A stretch of DNA of 64,000 nucleotides from RHLJ01 sp963974345 (GTDB lineage Bacteria > Bacteroidota > Rhodothermia > Balneolales > Balneolaceae), in NCBI GenBank assembly GCA_963974345.1, contig CAXBBW010000002.1:1-64000 (forward strand), read 5' to 3'. The position numbers and the translations under genes were made by a program. The first letter of the stretch is position 1. Each line of letters starts with the position of its first letter. This document shows, one piece after another, positions 51,531 through 59,765 of the stretch. The notes under the pieces are model-generated. The model was not told the origin of the DNA and searched no databases. It was given only the letters and a program-made list of their open reading frames with translations.

Positions 51531-53360
51531 TTAAAACCTTAATAAAATTACAAAGAATGCAATTAAATTATTAATCATATGCAATGTGATCGGCGCAACA
51601 TAGCTTCCTGTTTTTTTTCTCAAATAACCTGTAAACATTCCAAAACAGAAATAAAATATGGATAAACTATAGTTATCATGAACAGCTACGAATAAAAGAG
51701 ATTGCAGAATATTAGAAGCCCAAAAGGGGATATATTTTGAAGCGCTCCCCAACATAATTCCTCTAAACTGAATTTCTTCTAAAATGGGAGCTATTATTAC
51801 CAAGGTTAAAAAAGCGGAAAATATACCATAGTTGTCAATTAATCCTAAAATAGCTTCTTCGATTAAAGAAGCTGCCATTCCTGATCCAGTATTATTCAAA
51901 TCAAATATAGTAGCATTAATTAGGTAAACAATCCTAAGAAGGAAATAGAAAACAATCCCAAAGCCAATATTTTTGCCAATTGAGCTTTCTCCATACCAAA
52001 AATAATTCCAGTCTTTTTTTCTAAAAAGAATAAATGTGCCAATTATCAAAAAGATATCTGAAAATAATACAGTCTTTGCTAAGTATAAACGGTCTAACTT
52101 TTCTTCCACAAACTCATCATTCCAGGAGGATATAAAGTCCGAATAATTAAATAATATCTCTGCAAGAAAAGAAACAAGTAAGAATAAACTTGTTATGTAC
52201 CAAAAATGCTTAAGATCCCATCTATCATCAAAAATTTTGGGGATTGCACCTTGATCTTGTTTCCATTTACCAAATGAATATACCGGAACAACCAATAAAT
52301 AAGGTATTGTTATACAAATAAGAATTAATATAATGAAAGAGAAAAATGGTATAACATCTCTGAATTTAAATCCAAAAGCTCCTTTTTCAATAATCATTCT
52401 AGCTTTATAAATACCAAATGGGTCAGCCCAAAAACCTTCATTTCTCATTTCATTGTATGAAATCAAAACAGAATCACCTGAACTATACTCAAGATCAAAT
52501 AGGAATATTTCTTCAAGTGATTTTCTATTATTCCATTCGCTTTCTGAAGCTTCGATTAAATATTTTCTAGCCTCTTTTATTCTACCTATTTTTTTTAGAA
52601 CCCTACCAATTTCCGATTTATTATTCCATTCATTATTTAACCGCAGATAGATTTCGTATGCTTCTTTATAACACTCTAACTCCTCAAAAAGCTCTGCTTT
52701 TTGATATTCATTATAAGAAGTAGAAGAAGTGTCAATATTTTCCGAAAGAATTTCTTTTGCTTTTATTTTTTCATCTACTTTTAAGTAATGCTTTGCAATA
52801 AGAACGCTTAAATCTTCTTTATCATTAGTTCGCATTGCGTCGAGCCCATATGATATTGCGAGTCTCGAATCTGTTCCTGAATAGTGATTAGCAAGCTTTG
52901 AATATGCCATCCAGATATTATTTGGCAACTCCTTATCTAATTTTTTTAAGCTGTCAGAAAGTTCTTCAATTTGAACTATAGAAGAATCTCCATATTGATT
53001 ATAAAGATAGTAAATAGAAGCTTCTGGATATTTTGTATACTCCCTTTTCAACTCATCTAAACAAGCGCCAAATTCCTCAAACTTTGGATTATAATATTCA
53101 TCTTCATTGAAAAAAACTTTATCAATGAAAGTACATTGCTGAATCTTGAGTTTAACCGATCTCTTTTTAAAAAGTAAATCACTATAAAAATCTATTACTT
53201 CTTGATAAGAAGATTCTTGAGCATTGCTTACCCTTTCAATAAAATATTCAGCTGTTTGCTCATAATTCAATTCTAACTCTGATTGAGCAAAAACAGGATA
53301 AAGGACTCCTTGGAAAATTAAGTAGGCTATAAAACAGATGGGAATTCTATACCACTGCAT
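51531..53360 (-). CDS. CPBP-family intramembrane protease with a TPR-like N-terminal region
   Basis: 609 residues. A signal or anchor helix (IPICFIAYLIFQGVLYPVFAQ) is followed by ~310 residues of helical repeats resembling TPRs (YNEYQKAELFEELECYKEAY, GRVLKKIGRIKEARKYLIEA). About seven membrane helices then end in the CPBP/Abi core: LEEIQFRG near residue 527 (EExxxR), a His in FVAVHD near 559 and HMINN near 592. Family members are Rce1-like proteases, linked to prenyl-protein processing, bacteriocin self-immunity or envelope signalling. The gene lies between 41-bp direct repeats, and its start overlaps purB by 14 bp. Confidence 0.85.
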   Translation of the reverse strand: MQWYRIPICFIAYLIFQGVLYPVFAQSELELNYEQTAEYFIERVSNAQESSYQEVIDFYSDLLFKKRSVKLKIQQCTFIDKVFFNEDEYYNPKFEEFGACLDELKREYTKYPEASIYYLYNQYGDSSIVQIEELSDSLKKLDKELPNNIWMAYSKLANHYSGTDSRLAISYGLDAMRTNDKEDLSVLIAKHYLKVDEKIKAKEILSENIDTSSTSYNEYQKAELFEELECYKEAYEIYLRLNNEWNNKSEIGRVLKKIGRIKEARKYLIEASESEWNNRKSLEEIFLFDLEYSSGDSVLISYNEMRNEGFWADPFGIYKARMIIEKGAFGFKFRDVIPFFSFIILILICITIPYLLVVPVYSFGKWKQDQGAIPKIFDDRWDLKHFWYITSLFLLVSFLAEILFNYSDFISSWNDEFVEEKLDRLYLAKTVLFSDIFLIIGTFILFRKKDWNYFWYGESSIGKNIGFGIVFYFLLRIVYLINATIFDLNNTGSGMAASLIEEAILGLIDNYGIFSAFLTLVIIAPILEEIQFRGIMLGSASKYIPFWASNILQSLLFVAVHDNYSLSIFYFCFGMFTGYLRKKTGSYVAPITLHMINNLIAFFVILLRF

Positions 53361-54651
53361 TTAGCCCCACCCGCTCAAAAATAACATCCACATTTCGGGT
53401 GTGATGTTTAAGATCAAATGCATCATCAATTTCTTCTTGACTTAACTTTGAGCTAATATATCCATCGCCTTCAACAATAGGTTTGAAAGGCTCCTGATTT
53501 TCCCAAGATTGCATTGCTAAAGGTTGAACTGCATCATATGCTTCTTCCCTTACAATTCCTTTTTCAATTAACTTATTTAGAACTCTTTGTGAGAAAACTA
53601 ATCCGTGGGTCTTCCAAATATTAGCTTCCATATTTTCTTCAAATACTACCAAGTTCTCAACCACATTTGAAAATCGGCTCAACATGTAATCTAATAGAAT
53701 AGTGGCATCTGGAAGTATTATACGCTCAGCTGAGGAGTGTGATATATCACGTTCGTGCCAAAGTGGAATATTCTCAAATCCAGTTACCATATATCCCCGA
53801 AGTACCCTTGCGCATCCTGAAATATTTTCCGAGCTAATTGGATTTCGTTTATGAGGCATAGATGATGAACCTTTCTGACCTTTCCGAAATGCTTCCTCTG
53901 CTTCACGAACTTCACTTCTTTGTAAATGACGAACTTCAACTGCCATTTTTTCGAGTGTTGATCCTATTAGAGCTATAGTTGCTAAGTAATAAGCATGTCG
54001 ATCTCGCTGTAAGGTTTGAGTTGAAATTGGAGCGGGTGTAAGTCCTAGTTTCTCACATGTAAATTCCTCTACTTCTGGAGGAATATTAGCAAAAGTTCCC
54101 ACCGAGCCTGATAGTTTTCCAAACTCAACATCGGCAGCTACTTTTTCAAACCTCTCAAGATTTCGCTTCATTTCTGCATACCAAAGCGCACATTTCAGTC
54201 CAAAAGTCGTAGGCTCAGCATGAATGCCGTGAGTTCTTCCCATCATAACCGTGTATTTATGCGCTTTAGCCTTCTCCGCTAATACAGCAATAATTCGTTC
54301 AAGGTCTGATTTTAATAATTTGTTAGCCTGCTTTAAACGAACTCCCCACGCTGTATCAACTACATCTGTTGAAGTGAGACCAAAGTGAATCCATTTCTTT
54401 TCTTCGCCAAGTGTTTCTGAAACTGCACGAGTAAACGCTACTACATCGTGTCGTGTTTGTGCTTCAATTTCTTTAATACGGTCTACATTGAAAGATGCCT
54501 TTTCATAAAGCCTATCTACATCTTCCATTGGAATTGTTCCGAGCTTAGCCCATGCCCAACAAGCTGCTAATTCAACCTCAAGCCAAGCTTGAAATTGATT
54601 TTGTTCAGTCCAAATGCTTGACATTTCTTCGCGGGCATATCTTGAAATCAT
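53347..54651 (-). CDS. purB: Adenylosuccinate lyase
   Basis: Cleaves SAICAR and adenylosuccinate in purine synthesis. 434 residues of the fumarase/aspartase superfamily: TRHDVVAFTRAVSE near residue 67, HFGLTSTDVVDTA, MMGRTHGIHAEPTTFG with the catalytic His, and the mobile signature loop KGSSSMPHKRNPISSENISG. The last residues NAVV and the stop are read from the inserted CPBP segment. The copy of the 3' end at 51437-51477 shows the ancestral ending was probably VGLA-stop. The enzyme should still work, since the change affects only the extreme C-terminus. Confidence 0.97.
   Translation of the reverse strand: MISRYAREEMSSIWTEQNQFQAWLEVELAACWAWAKLGTIPMEDVDRLYEKASFNVDRIKEIEAQTRHDVVAFTRAVSETLGEEKKWIHFGLTSTDVVDTAWGVRLKQANKLLKSDLERIIAVLAEKAKAHKYTVMMGRTHGIHAEPTTFGLKCALWYAEMKRNLERFEKVAADVEFGKLSGSVGTFANIPPEVEEFTCEKLGLTPAPISTQTLQRDRHAYYLATIALIGSTLEKMAVEVRHLQRSEVREAEEAFRKGQKGSSSMPHKRNPISSENISGCARVLRGYMVTGFENIPLWHERDISHSSAERIILPDATILLDYMLSRFSNVVENLVVFEENMEANIWKTHGLVFSQRVLNKLIEKGIVREEAYDAVQPLAMQSWENQEPFKPIVEGDGYISSKLSQEEIDDAFDLKHHTRNVDVIFERVGLNAVV
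53362..53402. repeat. Proximal copy of the 41-bp direct repeat, inside purB
   Basis: Part of the purB coding sequence and identical to 51437-51477. The two copies bracket the CPBP gene; one repeat plus the spacer is 1,925 bp. Confidence 0.85.
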
Positions 54652-54791
54652 AGGAAAATTTTTCTTTAGTAGGAGTTAGTTCACGCACAAAGATAAGACT
54701 TTGTGCAACATGATTTTATTAAAACCCATGTATTCACCCCTTTTTATTATACTTTTTCACCCCTTTTTTTAAATAATTTTACCAAATAGGT

Positions 54792-54831
54792 AAGCGCTTT
54801 CAAGATGAAATACCATTTAAAAAAGCGCTTT
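54792..54831. promoter_or_regulatory. Two AAGCGCTTT palindromes upstream of amtB (and purB)
   Basis: AAGCGCTTT (54792-54800) and AAAGCGCTTT (54822-54831), centres 31 bp apart, about three helical turns. They lie between the divergent purB and amtB starts, 134 bp before amtB. The same core sits upstream of glnA at a similar distance (122 bp), pointing to a shared regulator of nitrogen genes. Confidence 0.55.
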
Positions 54832-54879
54832 TAATTAAACTAATTAATGTATATATGATATTTTTATTAATTTTTTATG

Positions 54880-54910
54880 TTTGATATTATCTTTTACCTA
54901 ATTATGTTAA
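54880..54910 (+). promoter_or_regulatory. Likely amtB promoter (Bacteroidota type)
   Basis: TTTG (54880-54883), a 19-bp spacer and TATGTTAA (54903-54910), close to the TTTG-N19-TAnnTTTG consensus with two mismatches at the end of the -7 box. It would give a leader of roughly 48 bases. The palindromes at 54792-54831 would then lie about 85-125 bp upstream of the start point. Confidence 0.5.
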
Positions 54911-54964
54911 ATCCGAGTAAATTTTACTCTCACTACACTCATTCAATAACTAACCAATTAAACA

Positions 54965-56263
54965 ATGAAGCTTCGTTATAAATTACTTCTATGCTTGTTA
55001 GCTCTTTTTGCAACCGATACGGTTATGGCTCAAGATTTAACAGCGGAAACGGTACAAGATAATCTTAACTATGTATGGACTATAATCGCTGCCTGCCTTG
55101 TCTTTTTTATGCAAGCAGGTTTCGCAATGGTTGAGGTCGGATTTACAAGGGCAAAAAATGCTGTAAACATCATTATGAAAAACGTAATGGATGTTGGTGC
55201 AGGTAGTCTTGCCTTCTTTTTAGTGGGATTTGGAATTATGTTCGGCACCTCAGCAGGTGGCTGGATTGGAACCGATGGATTCCTACTTATGGAAATTGGA
55301 GATTACTCTCTAGAGTGGTCCTACACTTTCTTCTTCTTTCAAGCAGTATTTGCAGCTACAGCAGCTACGATCGTTTCTGGAGCTGTTGCAGAACGTACAG
55401 CATTTAATGCTTATTTAATCTTTTCGATAGTAATCACTGCTTTTATTTACCCAGTATTTGGCTCTTGGGCTTGGGGTAGTTTATTTAATGGAAGTGGCTG
55501 GTTAGAAGATCTTGGATTTATTGACTTTGCAGGCTCAACTGTTGTTCATTCCGTTGGTGGCTGGGCCGCACTTGCTGGTGCTATTGTTGTAGGGCCACGT
55601 GTTGGGAAATATATTGATGGCAAACCACAAGTAATTAAAGGTCATAGTTTACCACTTGCTGCCTTAGGCGTATTCATTTTATGGTTAGGCTGGTTTGGTT
55701 TCAACGCTGGTTCAACAACTACTGGAGATACTTCAATTGCTCTTATCGCTTTAAACACTTTCTTAGCAGCTGGTGCAGGTGCAACTGCTGCCATGTTTAT
55801 CAGCTGGATTTCTGGTGGAAAACCTGATGGTGCTGTTACCTTAAATGGTGTACTTGCAGGTCTTGTAGGTATTACTGCTGGTTGTGCAAACTTAACTCCA
55901 GGTTTCGCTATTCTTGCTGGTGCAATTGCTGGTATTCTTGTTCATTACTCAATGATTCTACTTGATAAAAAAGTAGACGATGCTGTAGGCGCTGTATCTG
56001 TACACGGTGTTTGTGGTGCTTGGGGAACATTAGCCGCTGGCCTTTTTGACTCATCTGGATTTAGCATGAGCGTTGTTGGTGTTCAGTTAATTGGTATTGC
56101 AGCTGCTTTCCTTTGGACTTTCCCAGTAAGTTACATTGTATTTAAAGCTATAGACATGGTTCTTCCTCTTCGTGTTACTGAAGACTACGAAGAAATGGGG
56201 CTTGACCTTCACGAACATGACACTGAAGCTTACCCTGAATTTGAGCCAAAAGTTATCGGCTAA
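54965..56263 (+). CDS. amtB: Ammonium transporter
   Basis: Inner-membrane ammonium channel of the Amt/Mep/Rh family, 432 residues with a cleavable signal peptide (ends near VMAQ) and 11 membrane helices. Conserved residues are present: D188 before the first pore His H195 (FAGSTVVHSVGGWAAL) and the second pore His H347 (VSVHGVCGAWGTLAAG). The C-terminal tail (MVLPLRVTEDYEEMGLDLHEHD) is the piece that normally contacts PII, yet no glnK gene follows. The next gene is a TorF-like porin. Confidence 0.97.
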   Translation: MKLRYKLLLCLLALFATDTVMAQDLTAETVQDNLNYVWTIIAACLVFFMQAGFAMVEVGFTRAKNAVNIIMKNVMDVGAGSLAFFLVGFGIMFGTSAGGWIGTDGFLLMEIGDYSLEWSYTFFFFQAVFAATAATIVSGAVAERTAFNAYLIFSIVITAFIYPVFGSWAWGSLFNGSGWLEDLGFIDFAGSTVVHSVGGWAALAGAIVVGPRVGKYIDGKPQVIKGHSLPLAALGVFILWLGWFGFNAGSTTTGDTSIALIALNTFLAAGAGATAAMFISWISGGKPDGAVTLNGVLAGLVGITAGCANLTPGFAILAGAIAGILVHYSMILLDKKVDDAVGAVSVHGVCGAWGTLAAGLFDSSGFSMSVVGVQLIGIAAAFLWTFPVSYIVFKAIDMVLPLRVTEDYEEMGLDLHEHDTEAYPEFEPKVIG

Positions 56264-56300
56264 AAATACATCACTCTAATCACTCTTACTCTATAAATTT

Positions 56301-56324
56301 CGGGAGAAGTTGATCCTTCTCCCG
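56301..56324. other. Hairpin between amtB and the porin gene
   Basis: CGGGAGAAG (56301-56309) pairs fully with CTTCTCCCG (56316-56324), loop TTGATC. There is no T-run after it, so it may protect or separate the two messages rather than terminate. It lies 38 bp past the amtB stop. Confidence 0.55.
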
Positions 56325-56399
56325 ATCATAGAGTTCACTTAAAAACTGTACTAAAACCTTTTTAGGACAGCCTAACACTCACTCAATTACAAATTTAAA

Positions 56400-57086
56400 A
56401 TGAAAACAATCACAAAATTATCATCCCTTATTGTACTGGCTTTAGTACTATTACTTACGGCCAGCGATGTAACAAAAGCACAAGAAGTAGAAGTTAGTGC
56501 AGGTGTAGATTTCGTAAGTACCTATGTATTCCGTGGAGTTGCATACGATGGTCCAGCTTGGCAACCTTCGGTTGAACTTGCAACTGGTAGCTTTTCTATT
56601 GGTGCTTGGGGTTCTCAAGGTTATACTGGTGCACAAGAAATGGATCTTTATGCAGGATATAGCTTCGACTTTGGACTGTACCTTGGATTAACTGATTATT
56701 ACTATCCAGGAACTAACTTCTTTGATTTCACTGAAGATGCTGCCGCAGGTGATGCATCTAGTCATGCTTTTGAAATTAATGCAGGATATGGAAAGGATGC
56801 ATTTTCTATAGCCGCTAACTACATTGTAAATGAAGCAAGCGGAGCCGGTTCTGCTGGTGGAGATATGTATTTCGAACTTGGATACTCACTTAGCGCTGCT
56901 GATGTATTTATCGGTGCAGGTGATGGATGGCATTCCACTACTGGTGATTTTGCTCTTGTTAATATCGGAGTAACTGCTAGTAAAGACATCGTAATCACAG
57001 ACAGTTTCACTATTCCATTTTTTGGGTCAGCTATCTTAAACCCTGATTCAGAGCAGTTTTATATCCTAGCAGGGTTTTCTTTCTAA
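56400..57086 (+). CDS. TorF/Gcw_chp family outer-membrane porin-like protein
   Basis: 228 residues with a signal peptide (ends near TKAQ). The mature start VEVSAGVDFVSTYVFRGVAYDGPAWQPSVEL is the S-x-Y-V-x-RG signature of this family, and alternating strands run to a C-terminal Phe (YILAGFSF), as expected for a small outer-membrane barrel. In Proteobacteria these genes often neighbour glnK-amtB, so a role in passage of ammonium or small nitrogen compounds through the outer membrane is a fair inference. A strong terminator follows. Confidence 0.85.
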   Translation: MKTITKLSSLIVLALVLLLTASDVTKAQEVEVSAGVDFVSTYVFRGVAYDGPAWQPSVELATGSFSIGAWGSQGYTGAQEMDLYAGYSFDFGLYLGLTDYYYPGTNFFDFTEDAAAGDASSHAFEINAGYGKDAFSIAANYIVNEASGAGSAGGDMYFELGYSLSAADVFIGAGDGWHSTTGDFALVNIGVTASKDIVITDSFTIPFFGSAILNPDSEQFYILAGFSF

Positions 57087-57134
57087 GAAAAATTTTTCCT
57101 TGTTCGATCGTTTGATCACTTTTTAACTGACAAT

Positions 57135-57170
57135 AAGAGAGAGAGTCCCGAAAGGCTCTCTCTCTTTTTT
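57135..57170 (+). terminator. Rho-independent terminator after the porin gene
   Basis: GAGAGAGAGTC, loop CCGAAA, GGCTCTCTCTC followed by six T's; an 11-bp stem with one wobble pair. It ends 2 bp before the convergent M48 protease gene. Confidence 0.9.
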
Positions 57171-57171
57171 A

Positions 57172-58659
57172 TTATTGGACTGGAATCTTTAAAATAGTTC
57201 CTTTTTGAATAGTATCGTTTAATTCAACTTGATTTATGATTGCGATATCTAGTGGATCTATATTCATTGGTAAGTTTGCAGGTAAGAGTTCTGCAAAAGA
57301 AGCCGTTCGCTCCGCTCTAATCAAATTAATACGAACTGGCTGTACATTAAGAATTTCAGAATTTGTAACTTCTTCAAATCCATTTGATACGGCAATAAAT
57401 CTACTTTTATACTCATCGAATTGACTTGTAGTTGTATAACTCAAAAATTGGTAGATACTACCTTTATAAGAAACAGCAGATAAATCAATAGACAAAGAAG
57501 TCCCATCCTCAGTTTGAGTAGTAGCCTCTGCTGTATACCCCGAATATCCATTTATTGATTTGGCGCTCTGATCAACCGTTGTTATTCCTTCCTGATTTAA
57601 AAATGCTTTCACTACTTCTTCAGGATTTTTGCTATCAGAACTAATGCTAAACTGAACAATAGCATCTTGAGCTTCGTTTACTAAGATAACTGAGGAAGGT
57701 TGATTATACAGGGCGAAACCTTCCGGTACTAGAAATTGAAACGCTAAATCTGGATGATAAAAAACTCCATCTCTTTCAAAACCCTCTCTTGGATTCTCAC
57801 CATACATTAAATCGTCAATCATACTTAAAAATTTCTCTTTATTGACGGTATTCATCTCATACCCTTGTTCTGCCCATCCAGCTGCCATTCTTGGAATATT
57901 ATCTTCTCTTTCACCTGGATCAGGATGTGAGGATAAATGTGAAGGAATACTATGCCCAGCTTTTTCTGATATCCTTTTTAAAGAAGTAAAAAAAGCACCT
58001 CCTTCTGAAGCCATATAACCTTCCATCGCTGAATATTCAACTCCAAGTTTATCCGACTCTCGTTCATCATCTCGGCTATAACTCAAGAATAATAACTGAG
58101 CCGTTTGAGAACTTAACTGTAGAATATTTCCTCCATCAAGCCCAAAAGATTGCCCTAATACTGCTCCCCCAATAATTGCAAGTTGTCCAAATTGTTGTTC
58201 AGCGGCTCTTTGGGAGGCATGCCTAGCTGCAACGTGACCGATTTCATGCCCTAAGACCACCATTAATTGTGCTTCATTTTCAAGATGTCCTAACAAACCA
58301 CGAGTAACATAAACGTAACCACCTGGAAGAGCAAAAGCATTAACTACTGGGCTATTCAATACACGAAAAGTAAACTCGGTGTTCTGATATTCTGAAGGAG
58401 TGTCTTCTCTATTAAAGTGACTAACTTCTAGTAATTCCTGTCCAAGTTGGTCGACATAATTGGCCAGTTCTTGGTCATCATACAAACCATATTGAGCAAT
58501 AATTTCGCCATCAGCCTCCTCTCCAATTTGCAATTCTTGTTCCCAAGAATATCCATATACTCGCTTATTGCCAGATACAGGACTAACTTGTAAAGAAACA
58601 CAGGCCGAGTTGAATATCACAGCCACGATGATGAGATAAATATATTTAGTGAGTTTCAT
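57172..58659 (-). CDS. M48-family zinc metalloprotease lipoprotein
   Basis: 495 residues. Lipobox SAC (Cys20) predicts a periplasmic lipoprotein. The zinc site is H138-E139-x-G-H142 in LGHEIGHVAARH, with the third ligand probably E201 in DERESDKLG. This matches the BepA/LoiP type that degrades or helps assemble outer-membrane proteins. After the protease domain (to ~280) comes a ~170-residue beta-rich region and a LysM-like end (QVELNDTIQKGTILKIPVQ), which could bind peptidoglycan. It stands alone, 69 bp past murB. Confidence 0.93.
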   Translation of the reverse strand: MKLTKYIYLIIVAVIFNSACVSLQVSPVSGNKRVYGYSWEQELQIGEEADGEIIAQYGLYDDQELANYVDQLGQELLEVSHFNREDTPSEYQNTEFTFRVLNSPVVNAFALPGGYVYVTRGLLGHLENEAQLMVVLGHEIGHVAARHASQRAAEQQFGQLAIIGGAVLGQSFGLDGGNILQLSSQTAQLLFLSYSRDDERESDKLGVEYSAMEGYMASEGGAFFTSLKRISEKAGHSIPSHLSSHPDPGEREDNIPRMAAGWAEQGYEMNTVNKEKFLSMIDDLMYGENPREGFERDGVFYHPDLAFQFLVPEGFALYNQPSSVILVNEAQDAIVQFSISSDSKNPEEVVKAFLNQEGITTVDQSAKSINGYSGYTAEATTQTEDGTSLSIDLSAVSYKGSIYQFLSYTTTSQFDEYKSRFIAVSNGFEEVTNSEILNVQPVRINLIRAERTASFAELLPANLPMNIDPLDIAIINQVELNDTIQKGTILKIPVQ

Positions 58660-58728
58660 TGTATTCTTATTCGATGTTATAACTGTTTGTTTATTAGAAC
58701 CGCTTATATGGTTAAAAAGCTAATAAAC

Positions 58729-59751
58729 TTATGGTAAAATATTTACTTCAGGTGTTAAGCGAATGTCAAATTTTTGGTGAACAGATTCTATAACCTCTTC
58801 AGCAAGTGCCCATATTTCTTTCCCAGAGGCGCTACCGTAATTAACCAATACTAATGCTTGCTTTGAGTGTACTCCAGCGTCTCCAGTCCGTTTCCCCTTC
58901 CATCCTGCTACTTCAATTAACCAACCCGCTGGAACTTTAACTTGACGCTCAGAAACTGGGTAACTTGGAAGATTTGGATATTGTGATTTCAACTCATCAA
59001 ATTGGTATACTGAGATTATAGGGTTTTTAAAAAAGCTACCTGTATTTCCAATTTCTTTTGGATCGGGAAGCTTACTTTGGCGAACTTCAATAACCGCATT
59101 ACTAACTTCTTTAATACTTGGATCGGTTACTCCTTTTTTATTCAGTTTTTCCTTTAAGCTTACATACTCAACATTAGGAGACGGCTTCTTATCTAGCTTA
59201 AGCGTTACAGATATTATAATTGCATTTCCTTTCAATTCCTTTTTGAAAATACTATCTCGGTATCCAAACTTACATTCACTTTGTGAAAAAATTTTAGTTG
59301 ATCCCTTATCAATTAAAAATGCCTCTAAGCTTACAAATACATCTTTAAGTTCTACGCCGTAAGCTCCAATATTTTGAATTGGTGCGGCTCCCACTGTTCC
59401 AGGAATCAATGAAAGATTTTCGATACCTCCATATCCTTTTTCAACACAATAGAGTACGGATTCATGCCAATTCTCACCTGCTCCGAATTTAATAGAAATA
59501 TCATTTTCATTTTCAGATATGACTTTCATTCCTCTAATCCTGTTTAAAATTACAAGTCCAGAAAAATCCTCAATAAAAAGAATATTACTTCCACCACCTA
59601 GAATAAATACAGGTATATTTTCCGAATTGGCAAATTGGAGTGCCTCTTTTAGCTGTTCTAGAGAATTGATTTCAACAAAAAAATGCGCATTAGCTTTAAC
59701 GCCCATCGTAGTATGCTTAGAGAGGTCGAACTTCTCTTTTATCGAGATCAT
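58729..59751 (-). CDS. murB: UDP-N-acetylenolpyruvoylglucosamine reductase
   Basis: FAD enzyme reducing UDP-GlcNAc-enolpyruvate to UDP-MurNAc for peptidoglycan. 340 residues. FAD domain: NIPVFILGGGSNILF and LSLIPGTVGAAPIQNIGAYGVEL; catalytic serine region IGNTGSFFKNPIIS; and the C-terminal glutamate in LTPEVNILP. The substrate-loop tyrosine region FGYRDSIFK marks the E. coli-like type I enzyme. It starts 14 bp after the GldE/CorC-like gene, so they are probably cotranscribed. Confidence 0.96.
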   Translation of the reverse strand: MISIKEKFDLSKHTTMGVKANAHFFVEINSLEQLKEALQFANSENIPVFILGGGSNILFIEDFSGLVILNRIRGMKVISENENDISIKFGAGENWHESVLYCVEKGYGGIENLSLIPGTVGAAPIQNIGAYGVELKDVFVSLEAFLIDKGSTKIFSQSECKFGYRDSIFKKELKGNAIIISVTLKLDKKPSPNVEYVSLKEKLNKKGVTDPSIKEVSNAVIEVRQSKLPDPKEIGNTGSFFKNPIISVYQFDELKSQYPNLPSYPVSERQVKVPAGWLIEVAGWKGKRTGDAGVHSKQALVLVNYGSASGKEIWALAEEVIESVHQKFDIRLTPEVNILP

Positions 59752-59765
59752 AATTTTTAAACTTC

